DNA from: Saccharomonospora marina XMU15
Lineage (GTDB): Bacteria; Actinomycetota; Actinomycetes; Mycobacteriales; Pseudonocardiaceae
Direction: 5' to 3'
Assembly: GCF_000244955.1 (NCBI RefSeq)
Contig: NZ_CM001439.1
Coordinates: forward strand, 4,955,234 to 5,019,233
Length of the DNA: 64,000 nucleotides
The position numbers and the translations under genes were made by a program. Positions 52,551-60,547 of the stretch are shown here, piece by piece. Numbering within the stretch: position 1 is the first letter of the stretch; each line of letters begins with the position of its first letter. A model generated the notes under the pieces. The model ran no database searches. It had not been told where the DNA came from and worked only from the letters and a program-made list of their open reading frames with translations.

Positions 52551-53594
52551 GTGAAAGAGGGCAGAACCGGCGAGCGAATGACGGCGGAGATCAATGAGCA
52601 ACCCGAGGTGCTCGCCGGACTGGTCGAGACGAGGGCCGAGATCGCCACCGTGGCACGTTCGATCACCGAGCGTTCGCCGCGGTTCGCCCTGCTGATTGCC
52701 CGCGGTTCCAGCGACCATGCGGCGCTGTACGCGAAGTACCTCATCGAGATCCTGCTGGGTCTGCCCGCCGGGCTCGCGTCGCCGTCGACGACGACGCTGT
52801 ACGACGCGCGCCCCGACCTGCGAGACGTGCTGGTGGTCACCGTGAGCCAGAGCGGCAGCTCTCCCGACCTGCTCGAGGCCACGGCCTCGGCCAAGGCGGG
52901 TGGCGCGCTGACACTCGCGGTGACCAACACGCCAGCTTCAGCCCTGCACGACGTCGCGGAGTTCTCCGTGCAGATCAGGGCGGGACAGGAACTGGCCGTG
53001 GCCGCCACCAAGACGTACTCCGCCACCCTGCTGGCCCTCTACCTGCTGGTCGACGCGGCACGAGGGGGAAGTGGTGAGCACGTGCGTGACATCGGCGAGT
53101 TGGCACGGCAGGCACTGCGGGAATCATCGGAAGGAGTGGAACGGGCAGTGGAGCGTTACCGCTTCGCCGACCGTCTGATCACAACGGCCAGAGGCTACTC
53201 CTTCGCCACCGCGCTGGAGGCCGCGCTCAAGCTCACCGAGACCAGCTACCTCGCCACCCGCGCCTACAGCGGTGCCGACCTGCTGCACGGGCCGGTCGCC
53301 GCCATCGACACCGATACCGCCGTGCTGGCGGTGACGAGCGAGGGCAAGGGCGGCGGCGCGATGTGGGATGTACTCGACGCGGTCTCCGGGCGCGGTGCCG
53401 ACGTGCTCACGGTGGGCTCCGCAGCGGCCAGCGTGCCCGCGTCGCTTTCCATCCCGTTGCCGGAGACGGCTGAGGAGATCGCCCCCATCCTGGAGGTGCT
53501 GCCGGTACAGCGGCTCGCACTGGGCCTCGCACTGGCGAGAGGGTTCGATCCGGACCGGCCGCGCGGCCTGCACAAAGTGACGAGAACCAGGTGA
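52551..53594 (+). CDS. SIS-domain sugar-phosphate isomerase/deaminase (GlmS-like, NagB-II type)
   Basis: A 347-residue protein with two SIS domains, like the isomerase half of GlmS but lacking the glutaminase half. Such proteins (NagB-II, AgaS, FrlB types) deaminate amino-sugar phosphates, here probably glucosamine-6-phosphate to fructose-6-phosphate. Motifs: ARGSSDHAALYAKYLIE, VSQSGSSPDLLEAT, AVAATKTYSATLLALYLL, ALKLTETSYLATRAYSGADLLHGP. The GTG has GGAGGG six bases upstream. It overlaps the GlcNAc-kinase gene and lies behind the dre-like site; substrate is inferred from that context. Confidence 0.85.
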   Translation: MKEGRTGERMTAEINEQPEVLAGLVETRAEIATVARSITERSPRFALLIARGSSDHAALYAKYLIEILLGLPAGLASPSTTTLYDARPDLRDVLVVTVSQSGSSPDLLEATASAKAGGALTLAVTNTPASALHDVAEFSVQIRAGQELAVAATKTYSATLLALYLLVDAARGGSGEHVRDIGELARQALRESSEGVERAVERYRFADRLITTARGYSFATALEAALKLTETSYLATRAYSGADLLHGPVAAIDTDTAVLAVTSEGKGGGAMWDVLDAVSGRGADVLTVGSAAASVPASLSIPLPETAEEIAPILEVLPVQRLALGLALARGFDPDRPRGLHKVTRTR

Positions 53595-54526
53595 AACCGG
53601 GTTTCGTCGTCGGGGTCGACGCGGGCGGCAGCAGCACCAGGGCAGTTGCCGTGGACGCGAGCGGCCAGGTACTCGGATTCGCCAAAGCGGGCGGCGGCAA
53701 TCCCAACTCCCGGCCGCCGAGGCAGGCGGCCGAGGCGATCGCCTCATCGATCGCGGAAGCCACGGCCGGGTTGGCCGGCCGCGACCTGCGGGCATGTGTG
53801 ATCGGTCTGGCCGGCCGCAGCAAGCTGACCAACCCGACCTTCGCCGCGATCTTCCAGCAAGCGATGGCAGGGTTCGCGGTGTCGCCTGCCGTGGTGTCCG
53901 ACGCCGATGCCGCGTTCGCGTCGGCCACCGCACAGCCTGACGGGACTGTGCTGGTGGCCGGTACCGGTTCGATCGCCGCGCGCATCAGGGACAGGCGGAC
54001 GGTCGCCACCGTGGGCGGCTACGGCTGGCTGCTCGGTGACGAGGGGTCGGGCTTCTGGTTGGGGCGCGAGGCCGTCAGGGCAACCCTCGACGGGCTCGCC
54101 CGGGGTCACCTCGGTGTGCTGGGGCAGGCGGTGCTCAGTAGCGCGGCGGTCGACCCGGACGACCCGCGCGCCGCTCACCGGCTCATCACCGAGGTCAACG
54201 GGCAACCGCCGGTTCGCCTCGACCGGTTCGCCCCGCTGGTGAGCCGGGCACACGAGGCGGGAGATCCCGTCGCGCTGACCATCGTCGAGCGCGCGGCCGG
54301 ATTGCTCATGGAAACCGCCAAAGCGGCGAGGGACGAAGGGGAGCGCACGCCGATCGTGCTCGCGGGCAGCGTGCTGGGCGTCACCAGCCCGGTCGGCGCG
54401 CTGGTGCGCGAGGGGCTGGCCGAGTCGCATGTGCTGTCCAGCGGCGACGGTGTACTCGGCGCCGCCTGGCTGGCGGCGGTGCGGGGCTTCGGCGAAAGCG
54501 CAGCGCGTCCGAGGCGAGTACCGTAG
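53591..54526 (+). CDS. N-acetylglucosamine kinase-like ATPase (BadF/BadG family)
   Basis: A 311-residue ASKHA-fold sugar kinase, most like N-acetylglucosamine/glucosamine kinase. Phosphate 1 loop FVVGVDAGGSSTRAVAVDA, VVSDADAAFASATA, phosphate 2 GTVLVAGTGSIAARI, GGYGWLLGDEGSGFWLGREAVR with the catalytic-region Asp, and adenosine motif PIVLAGSVLG. The GTG overlaps the SIS gene stop (GTGA). Together with the deaminase it would feed amino sugars into glycolysis. A GC-rich hairpin follows. Confidence 0.88.
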   Translation: MKPGFVVGVDAGGSSTRAVAVDASGQVLGFAKAGGGNPNSRPPRQAAEAIASSIAEATAGLAGRDLRACVIGLAGRSKLTNPTFAAIFQQAMAGFAVSPAVVSDADAAFASATAQPDGTVLVAGTGSIAARIRDRRTVATVGGYGWLLGDEGSGFWLGREAVRATLDGLARGHLGVLGQAVLSSAAVDPDDPRAAHRLITEVNGQPPVRLDRFAPLVSRAHEAGDPVALTIVERAAGLLMETAKAARDEGERTPIVLAGSVLGVTSPVGALVREGLAESHVLSSGDGVLGAAWLAAVRGFGESAARPRRVP

Positions 54527-54531
54527 GTAGT

Positions 54532-54563
54532 GGGCCCCCGGACCTCCCCCTCGCCGGGGGCCC
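54532..54563. terminator. Bidirectional hairpin terminator
   Basis: Perfect 10-bp stem GGGCCCCCGG (54532-54541) / CCGGGGGCCC (54554-54563) with a 12-base loop, followed by TT. It ends 1 base before the stop of the convergent DUF3159 gene, so it probably serves both directions. Confidence 0.8.
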
Positions 54564-55247
54564 TTACTCGTCGGTGGTCACCGGTTCGCCCGTCACCCGT
54601 CGTGGCCGCGGATTCCGCAGCCCGGGGTGATCATCTGGCAGCGTGCGGTACAGCACCCATCCGCTCACCGCGATCGTCAGCGCCACGAGGGGCCACGACA
54701 GCACAGTGCGCGCCACGCCCAGTGCGACGACCTGCCCTGCCCACCACAGCGAGCCGTACACCACGACTCGCAGCAGGTACTGGCTCACCCAGACCCAACT
54801 GGCGACCGAGTAGGCGGCCAGCAGTTCTGGGTCCTGCCGCCACCTGGTGCGCTGCCCGAGGGCGAACCCCACGACGACGCCGAGCAGTGGCCACCTCAGC
54901 ACGATGCTCGCGGCCCATACCAGCGAGCTGGCCACATTGGACAGCAGTTGCAGCAGGAAGAAGTCCTCGGCCCTACCGGTGTGCAAAGCGACCAGCGCTG
55001 CCGCGATGACCGCCGCGAGACTCACCAGCACCGCTCTGGCCCGATCGCCCCGCAGTAACCGGAACACGCCCACCAGCACGCTGACCGCGATCGCGGTAAC
55101 CGCTGCCCAACCGATCGAGGAACCGGCCAGCAGCCAACCGAGCACAAAGGCGGCCGGCGGCAGACTGGCGTCGATCGCGCCCTTGCTTCCGCCGAGCAGG
55201 CCGGCCAGCGACTCGCGGGCGGGCTCGGTGGTCGGACGCTCCTGCAC
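54564..55247 (-). CDS. DUF3159 family membrane protein
   Basis: A 227-residue actinobacterial integral membrane protein with about six hydrophobic segments. Pattern: ESLAGLLGGSKGAIDASLPPAAFVLGWLLAG at the start, then VLVGVFRLLRGD, RAEDFFLLQLLSNVASSLVWAASIVLRWPLLGVVVG, and QYLLRVVVYGSLW. Matches DUF3159 from memory; the function is not known. Monocistronic and convergent with the amino-sugar genes. Confidence 0.88.
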   Translation of the reverse strand: MQERPTTEPARESLAGLLGGSKGAIDASLPPAAFVLGWLLAGSSIGWAAVTAIAVSVLVGVFRLLRGDRARAVLVSLAAVIAAALVALHTGRAEDFFLLQLLSNVASSLVWAASIVLRWPLLGVVVGFALGQRTRWRQDPELLAAYSVASWVWVSQYLLRVVVYGSLWWAGQVVALGVARTVLSWPLVALTIAVSGWVLYRTLPDDHPGLRNPRPRRVTGEPVTTDE

Positions 55248-55464
55248 GGTGTCCAGCCTGCCTCAAATCCGGTGGTTAGGGCACCCTTTGTCGGAGAGGT
55301 TCACCACATGATCCGAAAAACCGGCTGCGCGGTGTGCGCCCACCGGAAGAAACTATGACGTCCGATCAACCGACGGTGGCGTAGGTGGGCATATCGGGGG
55401 CACCCTCGGATGTTGATCGACAGCAGGAACTTCACAGGGTTGCTGGCGGGAGGAGACAGAACTC

Positions 55465-56274
55465 GTGAACGGGTTCGACAGCTATGTGGCGATCGGGGAC
55501 AGCTTCACCGAGGGGCTCAACGACCCGCTTCCCGATGGGACCTACCGAGGGTGGGCGGACCGGCTGGCGGAGATTCTCGGTGCGGGGCGAAGCGAGTTCC
55601 AGTACGCCAACCTGGCGCTGCGGGGCAAGATGCTGGCCGAGATCGTGCAGGAGCAGCTACCGCTCGCGCTCGAACTCAAGCCCGATCTCGTCACCGTCTG
55701 CGCGGGCGGGAACGACATCATCGTTCCAGGAGCGGACGTGGACGACATCGCGGCCAGGTTCGAGGAGACCATCGCCACGTTACGGGGGGCGGGTATCGAG
55801 GTGCTGATCTTCACCGGCCCTGACACCAAGCGGATGTCGGTGATGAGCATCCTGCGGGGCAAGGTGGGCATCTACAACGCGCATCTGTGGGCCATCGCGG
55901 AGCGACACAAGGCCAAGGTCGTGGACCTGTGGGCGATGGATGTGCTGCACGACAACCGGGCATGGAGCGACGACCGGCTGCACTTCACGTCCGAGGGGCA
56001 TCGCAGGATCGCGCTGCGTACCGCCGAAGTGCTCGGCGTGCCGACGGCCGAGGACTGGCGGGAGCCGTGGCCGGAAACCGCCGAGCACGCCAACTGGCTC
56101 ACACTGCGCCGTTCGGACCTGGAATGGACGAGGACGCACCTGCTGCCGTGGATTCGAAGGCACCTGCGCGGCGAGTCGATGGGCGACGGTCTTGTGCCCA
56201 AACGGCCGAGGCTGGAACCGCTGGTTCGCAACCAGGTCAGCGGCGCACGGCTCACCGAAGCCGCCGAGAGCTGA
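55465..56274 (+). CDS. Cytoplasmic SGNH/GDSL hydrolase family protein
   Basis: A 269-residue SGNH hydrolase without signal peptide. Block I YVAIGDSFTEGLNDP (nucleophile Ser), GRSEFQYANLALRGK (block II Gly/Asn), VCAGGNDIIVPG (block III), DDRLHFTSEGHRRIA (Asp/His). Typical of intracellular esterases; substrate unknown. A strong hairpin follows 9 bases after the stop. The 217-base upstream region is shared with the divergent DUF3159 gene. Confidence 0.9.
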   Translation: MNGFDSYVAIGDSFTEGLNDPLPDGTYRGWADRLAEILGAGRSEFQYANLALRGKMLAEIVQEQLPLALELKPDLVTVCAGGNDIIVPGADVDDIAARFEETIATLRGAGIEVLIFTGPDTKRMSVMSILRGKVGIYNAHLWAIAERHKAKVVDLWAMDVLHDNRAWSDDRLHFTSEGHRRIALRTAEVLGVPTAEDWREPWPETAEHANWLTLRRSDLEWTRTHLLPWIRRHLRGESMGDGLVPKRPRLEPLVRNQVSGARLTEAAES

Positions 56275-56282
56275 TCCCCTCC

Positions 56283-56322
56283 GCACGCCGTCCGGGCTGC
56301 GGTCGCGGCCCGGACGGCGTGC
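56283..56322 (+). terminator. Hairpin terminator after the SGNH hydrolase gene
   Basis: Perfect 15-bp inverted repeat GCACGCCGTCCGGGC (56283-56297) / GCCCGGACGGCGTGC (56308-56322) with a 10-base loop, the strongest dyad in the window. No T tract. Confidence 0.85.
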
Positions 56323-56388
56323 GCGGGCACGCGCTGTGCCGTCCTCCTCGTTTCGCGCGAGAGGCCGCCCGCGCTTAAAGTCACCGTT

Positions 56389-57051
56389 ATGTCCGGTGAC
56401 CGCGGCTGGCTCGTGCTTGTCCCGATCGCCCTGCTGGTGACGGGCGCCCTCGCGCTGGCGGTGACCTGGGTGAGCGTCGACCACATCGAGTCCGACCTGG
56501 CGGGCCGCTCCTCGGCCGCCCTGCGCTCGGCCGAGGTGCGTGGAGCAGAGGTTACCCTCGATGGTCGCGATGCCACGGTGCGTGAGGCCCCCGCTGATCA
56601 GGTGGCGACGGCCTACGAGGTGGTGGCGGGAGTCGACGGTGTGCGAAGGGTGGAGGTGTTCGCGGCCCAACGCGACACCAGGCGTGACGACGCACGCGAC
56701 CGGCTGCAGCAGCGCCTCGACGAGGTGCTGGCCCGCGCACCGATCACGTTCGACCCCTTCAGCGACGCCCTGACCCCGCAGGCCGAGCGTTCCGTGGCGG
56801 CCGCCGCCGCGTTCATCGACGCCGCGCGCGGTGACCTGCGCATCGAGGTCGCGGGGCACACCTCCAAGGTCCCGGGTGTCGACCCGACAGCCGCCAAGGA
56901 TCTGTCCGACAGACGAGCGCAGGCGGTGGCCGACCGCCTGGTCGCCGCGGGTGTCGCCGAGCAACGCGTGTGGCCGATCGGGTACGGCGACAGCAGACCT
57001 GCCGGTGGAGACCCGAATCTGGACCGCAGGGTGGAGATCACGGTGCGCTGA
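56389..57051 (+). CDS. OmpA-like outer-envelope protein with BON-like region (ArfA/OmpATb-like)
   Basis: A 220-residue membrane-anchored protein. N-terminal membrane segment WLVLVPIALLVTGALALAVTWV, a BON-like stretch (about 45-95: VRGAEVTLDGRDATVREAPADQ, GVRRVEVFAA), then an OmpA peptidoglycan-binding domain (about 110-220): ITFDPFSDALTPQAERSVAAAAAFI, LRIEVAGHTSK, LSDRRAQAVADRLVAAGV and YGDSRPAG. M. tuberculosis ArfA (Rv0899) has the same make-up and is followed by small membrane proteins, as here. Function in acid or ammonia response is known only for ArfA. Confidence 0.8.
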   Translation: MSGDRGWLVLVPIALLVTGALALAVTWVSVDHIESDLAGRSSAALRSAEVRGAEVTLDGRDATVREAPADQVATAYEVVAGVDGVRRVEVFAAQRDTRRDDARDRLQQRLDEVLARAPITFDPFSDALTPQAERSVAAAAAFIDAARGDLRIEVAGHTSKVPGVDPTAAKDLSDRRAQAVADRLVAAGVAEQRVWPIGYGDSRPAGGDPNLDRRVEITVR

Positions 57052-57092
57052 ATCGAGACCGCTGGCGAAGAAGGTGTGACGAAGGAGGGCAC

Positions 57093-57458
57093 ATGCTGTG
57101 GTTGTTCGGGCAGATCTGGCTTTGGCTGCTGCTGGCCTTCGCGCTCGGCGCCGGGGTGACCGCGTTCGTCTTCGTCATCCTCCAGCGGCGCGCCGAGCAG
57201 CCCGAAACCACCGCCCGGCCGCCCGCCGCGGCCCGGCGACCGCCGCCGGAACCGGACGACAACGAGCAGACCCAGCGCATCGCTGCGGTACGGGCACCGG
57301 TTCGCCAGTTCGAGGAAGGCGAGGACGACGCCGGCCCGCCCGACCTCGGATACCGCGAGGGCGTGCTGCCCAATCACCGCGAATGGCACGAGCGCAACGA
57401 ATGGCCCGACGAGTACGACGTCCCCGAGGAGGAGTGGCAGCCACACCAACGTGGTTGA
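57093..57458 (+). CDS. Small membrane protein after the OmpA-like gene (ArfB/ArfC-like position)
   Basis: A 121-residue protein with one N-terminal membrane segment (LWLFGQIWLWLLLAFALGAGVTAFVFVIL) and a charged, Pro- and acidic-rich cytoplasmic tail (NEQTQRIAAVRAPVRQFEEGEDD). Not recognised by sequence. The ATG has GAAGGAGGG in front, 41 bases after the OmpA-like gene, so co-expression is likely. Its place resembles the small membrane genes arfB/arfC next to arfA; the link is positional only. Confidence 0.7.
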   Translation: MLWLFGQIWLWLLLAFALGAGVTAFVFVILQRRAEQPETTARPPAAARRPPPEPDDNEQTQRIAAVRAPVRQFEEGEDDAGPPDLGYREGVLPNHREWHERNEWPDEYDVPEEEWQPHQRG

Positions 57459-57513
57459 ACGCGGGCTGATAGGTTCACAGTTCCCCGGTCACGGCAGCAG
57501 GTAAGGACAATCA

Positions 57514-58005
57514 ATGCCGCTTCCGCACTGGACGCCGGAGCACGTTCTCCCGCCCGGGCGGCATCCGGCCGATCTCTCCGATCTTTACGAACGCTTCGTG
57601 TGGGACGCGCCGCACCGCAACGAGCGGGAGATCATTTTCAGCGCGCTCAGCGGCTACCTCGGCGTGGTGTGCAGGCTGATCCCTTCCGGCAGGGCCTGGA
57701 TCGGTGGCGAACTCACCAACCGCACCTCGGACGCGCCCCGAGACGTCGACGTCGTGTTGATCCCGGACGAATGGGGCGCGTTGAAGCGCCTCGACGGCGC
57801 GGCCAGGGCGAGGTTGTACGGCATGTTGACGCTGCGCGGTGTGATCGCCGAGCAGCCGGTGATGTACCTGGAGCAGGTACAACCCGTCAGTGGCCTGCTC
57901 GACGGCTTCCTGTGCCACCCGGGCGACGAGGACGAGTGGGCAGCGATCTGGGCGAGGGGCCCAGTGCCGGGGACGGCGAAGGGCTTCGCGGAGGTGACCT
58001 GGTGA
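57514..58005 (+). CDS. Nucleotidyltransferase-fold-like protein (DUF6932-like)
   Basis: A 163-residue cytoplasmic protein. Its clearest feature is GRAWIGGELTNRTSDAPRD followed by VDVVLIP: a Gly-Gly ... Asp-x-Asp pattern like minimal nucleotidyltransferases (G[GS]-x9-14-D-x-D). I recall similar sequences under DUF6932. The remainder (HRNEREIIFSALSGYLGVVCRL, GDEDEWAAIWARGPVPGT) is unassigned. Its stop overlaps the start of the next gene, so the two products are made together. Possible roles: toxin-antitoxin-like nucleotidyl transfer, or tailoring of an RNA or protein; none proven. Confidence 0.6.
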   Translation: MPLPHWTPEHVLPPGRHPADLSDLYERFVWDAPHRNEREIIFSALSGYLGVVCRLIPSGRAWIGGELTNRTSDAPRDVDVVLIPDEWGALKRLDGAARARLYGMLTLRGVIAEQPVMYLEQVQPVSGLLDGFLCHPGDEDEWAAIWARGPVPGTAKGFAEVTW

Positions 58006-58877
58006 ACCTGCGGAAGGTGGCCGAGAACATCCCTGGTGGCACCTGGCTCGACGATCTCGCGCGTGCCTCGGCGCTGGCCGCCCACGCCAAGTTCGAGCGC
58101 ACCTGCCGCTCGCCGCTGCTACGAGTGTCGCTGCTCGAGTCGACGAGGCTGGACGCGTACACCTTCTCCGACATCAGCAAGTCGTTGCAGGACGCCACCG
58201 CCAAGATCGGGCATATCGTGCGAAACCCGCAGGGCGAGATCACTTACGTACAGCCGGCCGACCGCGAGAAGGCGCCCCTCATCCAGCGCGGGCTGGCGGG
58301 CAACGCGATGTTCTTCGGATTCCCCGAGACGAGCGCGCCGGACGCGCTCATCAACGACGGGATCGAGACCCTGTCGGAACGCGCGGTGAAGGAACTGTGC
58401 GACTTCCTGCCCGTCAACGGCTCCGACGACGGGGCGCTGGACGCGGTGCTGTTGCAGCGCGACACCGTGCGAAACGCGGTGAGCGACATCGTGAACGCCG
58501 TGATGAAGACGTCCAGTATCGGGCTGTCTCTCACCCCCACCTACGGCGAAGAGATCACCAGGAGCATGACCACCGAGCAGGCGAAGGTGCTGCAAAGCAG
58601 CCTGCGGGAGTCTCGCGAGGACGTCGGCTACGAGACGGTGACAGGGCGGCTCGACGGGGTTCGCACCAGGCGGCGGATCTTCTACCTGGAGCGCGACACC
58701 GGCAGCACCATCCAGGGAGCCGTCGCCCCTGATCTGCTCGACGAGATCAAGCTCAACCTGGACCGGCCTGTGACGGCACGGCTACGCGTGGTCCGCACGA
58801 CGACTATCGACGGCAGGCGCGGGAAGCCGGTGTACGAGCTGCTGGAGATCCACTCCGAGTCCAGCCTCTTCGACTGA
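58002..58877 (+). CDS. Unknown protein coupled to the nucleotidyltransferase-like gene
   Basis: A 291-residue soluble protein I do not recognise. Features: NLRKVAENIPGGTWLDDLARASALAAHAKFERTCRSP, a central helical part (SDISKSLQDATAKIGHIV, LNDGIETLSERAVKELCDFLP), and a C-terminal beta-rich part (GRLDGVRTRRRIFYLERD, RPVTARLRVVRTTTIDGRRGKPVYELLEIHSE). No membrane segment or known catalytic motif is visible. The GTG overlaps the stop of the nucleotidyltransferase-like gene (GTGA), giving fixed co-expression. Its partner suggests it could be an antitoxin, target or effector of that enzyme. Confidence 0.6.
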   Translation: MNLRKVAENIPGGTWLDDLARASALAAHAKFERTCRSPLLRVSLLESTRLDAYTFSDISKSLQDATAKIGHIVRNPQGEITYVQPADREKAPLIQRGLAGNAMFFGFPETSAPDALINDGIETLSERAVKELCDFLPVNGSDDGALDAVLLQRDTVRNAVSDIVNAVMKTSSIGLSLTPTYGEEITRSMTTEQAKVLQSSLRESREDVGYETVTGRLDGVRTRRRIFYLERDTGSTIQGAVAPDLLDEIKLNLDRPVTARLRVVRTTTIDGRRGKPVYELLEIHSESSLFD

Positions 58878-58893
58878 GACCGGCAGGCGGGCG

Positions 58894-58950
58894 CGCGAAT
58901 ACGGCCCCGTGCCACCAGTCCCGATCTGGCAGCGCGGGGCCGTACTCGCG
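58894..58950 (+). terminator. Long hairpin ending the nucleotidyltransferase-like pair
   Basis: Imperfect long inverted repeat from CGCGA (58894) to TCGCG (58950). Inner pairs are TACGGCCCCG with CGGGGCCGTA and TGCCA with TGGCA. It is followed by AAAA, so it may terminate in either direction. It lies 17 bases after the unknown gene; the next 180 bases up to ectD contain nothing I can name. Confidence 0.75.
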
Positions 58951-59131
58951 AAAACTACGTCGCTGCCACGCCTGGCCCGAGCCTCACCCCGAGCAAGGAG
59001 TTACCCGCGCCAGCACCGGCAACGACTACCCACCCGAACTTGTTCGAGCAAGTGGCGACACGGTAACAGATCGCGTCAGGGCGGTTACAACCACCCCTTC
59101 GCGATCTGATACCAGTCGCTCACTCACCACG

Positions 59132-60034
59132 TCAGCGAGTCAGCGGGGTGAAGTCCCTGCTGCCGATGAACGTCGGCCTGGGCTTGCTGGCCGCGAACGG
59201 CTCCACCAGCGTGTTCTCCACGCTGTTGAACACAAGGAAGATGTTCGAACGCGGGTACGGGGTGATGTTGTTGCCCGACCCGTGCATGATGTTGGAGTCG
59301 AAGAACAGCGCCGAGCCCGCCGGGCCGGTGAACTGGTCGATACCGTGCTCGGCCGCCAGCTTGGTGATGTCGTTCTCGCTCGGAACGCCGATCTCCTGCT
59401 CCTTCAGCGACGCCTTGTAGTGATCGTCGGGCGTCTCGCCGATGCACTGTACGAACGTGCGCTGCGAGCCCGGCATCACCATCAGGCCGCCGTTGAACGG
59501 ATAGTTGTCGGTCAGCGCGATGGAGCAGCTCACGGCGCGTGGCCTCGGCATGCCGTCCTCGGCGTGCCAGGTTTCGAAGTCGGAGTGCCAGTAGAAACCG
59601 CTGCCCTTGAAGCCGGGCATGTAGTTCACCCGGCTCTGGTGAATGTAGACCTCGGAACCGAGGATCTGGCGGGCGCGGTCGAGCACCCTCGGGTCACGTG
59701 CCAACTCACTGATCAACTCGCTGATCAGGTGCACCTCGAAGATCGAACGGACCTCGCCGGACTTCTTCTCGGTGATTACGCGCTCGTCGGCCTTGAGCTT
59801 CTCATCCGACGAGAGCCGCACGAGTTCCTGCCAGTACCCCTGCACTTCGGCAGGGGAAAGCAGTCCCTCGATGATCGTGTACCCCTTCGCGTCGTGCGCC
59901 GCGAGGCCGGCCGCGTCGAACGGGCCGTCATGCTCACTGCCCCACACGGTCGGATCCGTCCTGTCGAGCAGTTTCGCGTCCGCGGCGACACGGGTCGGGT
60001 AAGCGTCCTTGATCCGGCTCTCTGTGAGAGTCAA
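59132..60034 (-). CDS. ectD: Ectoine 5-hydroxylase EctD
   Basis: Fe(II)/2-oxoglutarate dioxygenase that makes 5-hydroxyectoine. The 300 residues match the family length. The signature GFYWHSDFETWHAEDGMPRPRAV holds the iron His and Asp; the second iron His is in FFDSNIMHGSGNNITPYPRSN. The TTG start at 60034 has AGGAGG eight bases upstream. Last gene of ectABCD, 79 bases after ectC, so it may be read through or have its own weak promoter. Hydroxyectoine protects against salt, heat and desiccation. Confidence 0.97.
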   Translation of the reverse strand: MTLTESRIKDAYPTRVAADAKLLDRTDPTVWGSEHDGPFDAAGLAAHDAKGYTIIEGLLSPAEVQGYWQELVRLSSDEKLKADERVITEKKSGEVRSIFEVHLISELISELARDPRVLDRARQILGSEVYIHQSRVNYMPGFKGSGFYWHSDFETWHAEDGMPRPRAVSCSIALTDNYPFNGGLMVMPGSQRTFVQCIGETPDDHYKASLKEQEIGVPSENDITKLAAEHGIDQFTGPAGSALFFDSNIMHGSGNNITPYPRSNIFLVFNSVENTLVEPFAASKPRPTFIGSRDFTPLTR

Positions 60035-60113
60035 GTTACTCGCCTCCTACGAGTGCCACTGTTGTGTTTTGCGGTGTCGTGAGCGTCGCACGGGCGCTAC
60101 GGTCCCGCGGACC

Positions 60114-60515
60114 TCACGAGGCCATGTCGTCCTCCACCACGAGCGGGTACACACCGTTCTCGTCGTGCACCTCACGCCCGGTGATCGGAGGGTTGAACAC
60201 ACAGACCGCTCGCATGTCGGTCTTCGGCCGAACCTGGTGCTTGTCGTGCTTGTCCAGCAGGTAGAGCGAACCAGGCCGCAACTGGTAGGTCTCGCCGGTG
60301 GCCTTGTCGGTCACCTCGCCCTCACCCTCGACGATGAACACCGCCTCGATGTGGTTGGCATACCAGAAGTCGTTCACCGTCCCCGCGTACAGCGTGGTCT
60401 CGTGCACCGAGAATCCCGCCTTGTCCTTGGCGAGAACGATGCGCTTGCTACGCCAGTTCGGCTCCTTGATGTCAGCCTCGGTGTCGGTGATGTCGTCGAG
60501 GTTGCGGACGATCAA
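60114..60515 (-). CDS. ectC: L-ectoine synthase EctC
   Basis: Cupin-fold hydro-lyase that cyclises N-gamma-acetyl-diaminobutyrate to ectoine. The 133 residues show [54 protein letters not shown] and [13 protein letters not shown] with the metal-binding region. TTG 60515 is preceded by GGGAG at 6-7 bases. Follows ectB by 32 bases in the same operon. Confidence 0.97.
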   Translation of the reverse strand: MIVRNLDDITDTEADIKEPNWRSKRIVLAKDKAGFSVHETTLYAGTVNDFWYANHIEAVFIVEGEGEVTDKATGETYQLRPGSLYLLDKHDKHQVRPKTDMRAVCVFNPPITGREVHDENGVYPLVVEDDMAS

Positions 60516-60547
60516 AGATGTCTCCCTTCATGCACTTCGGTTGGGAC

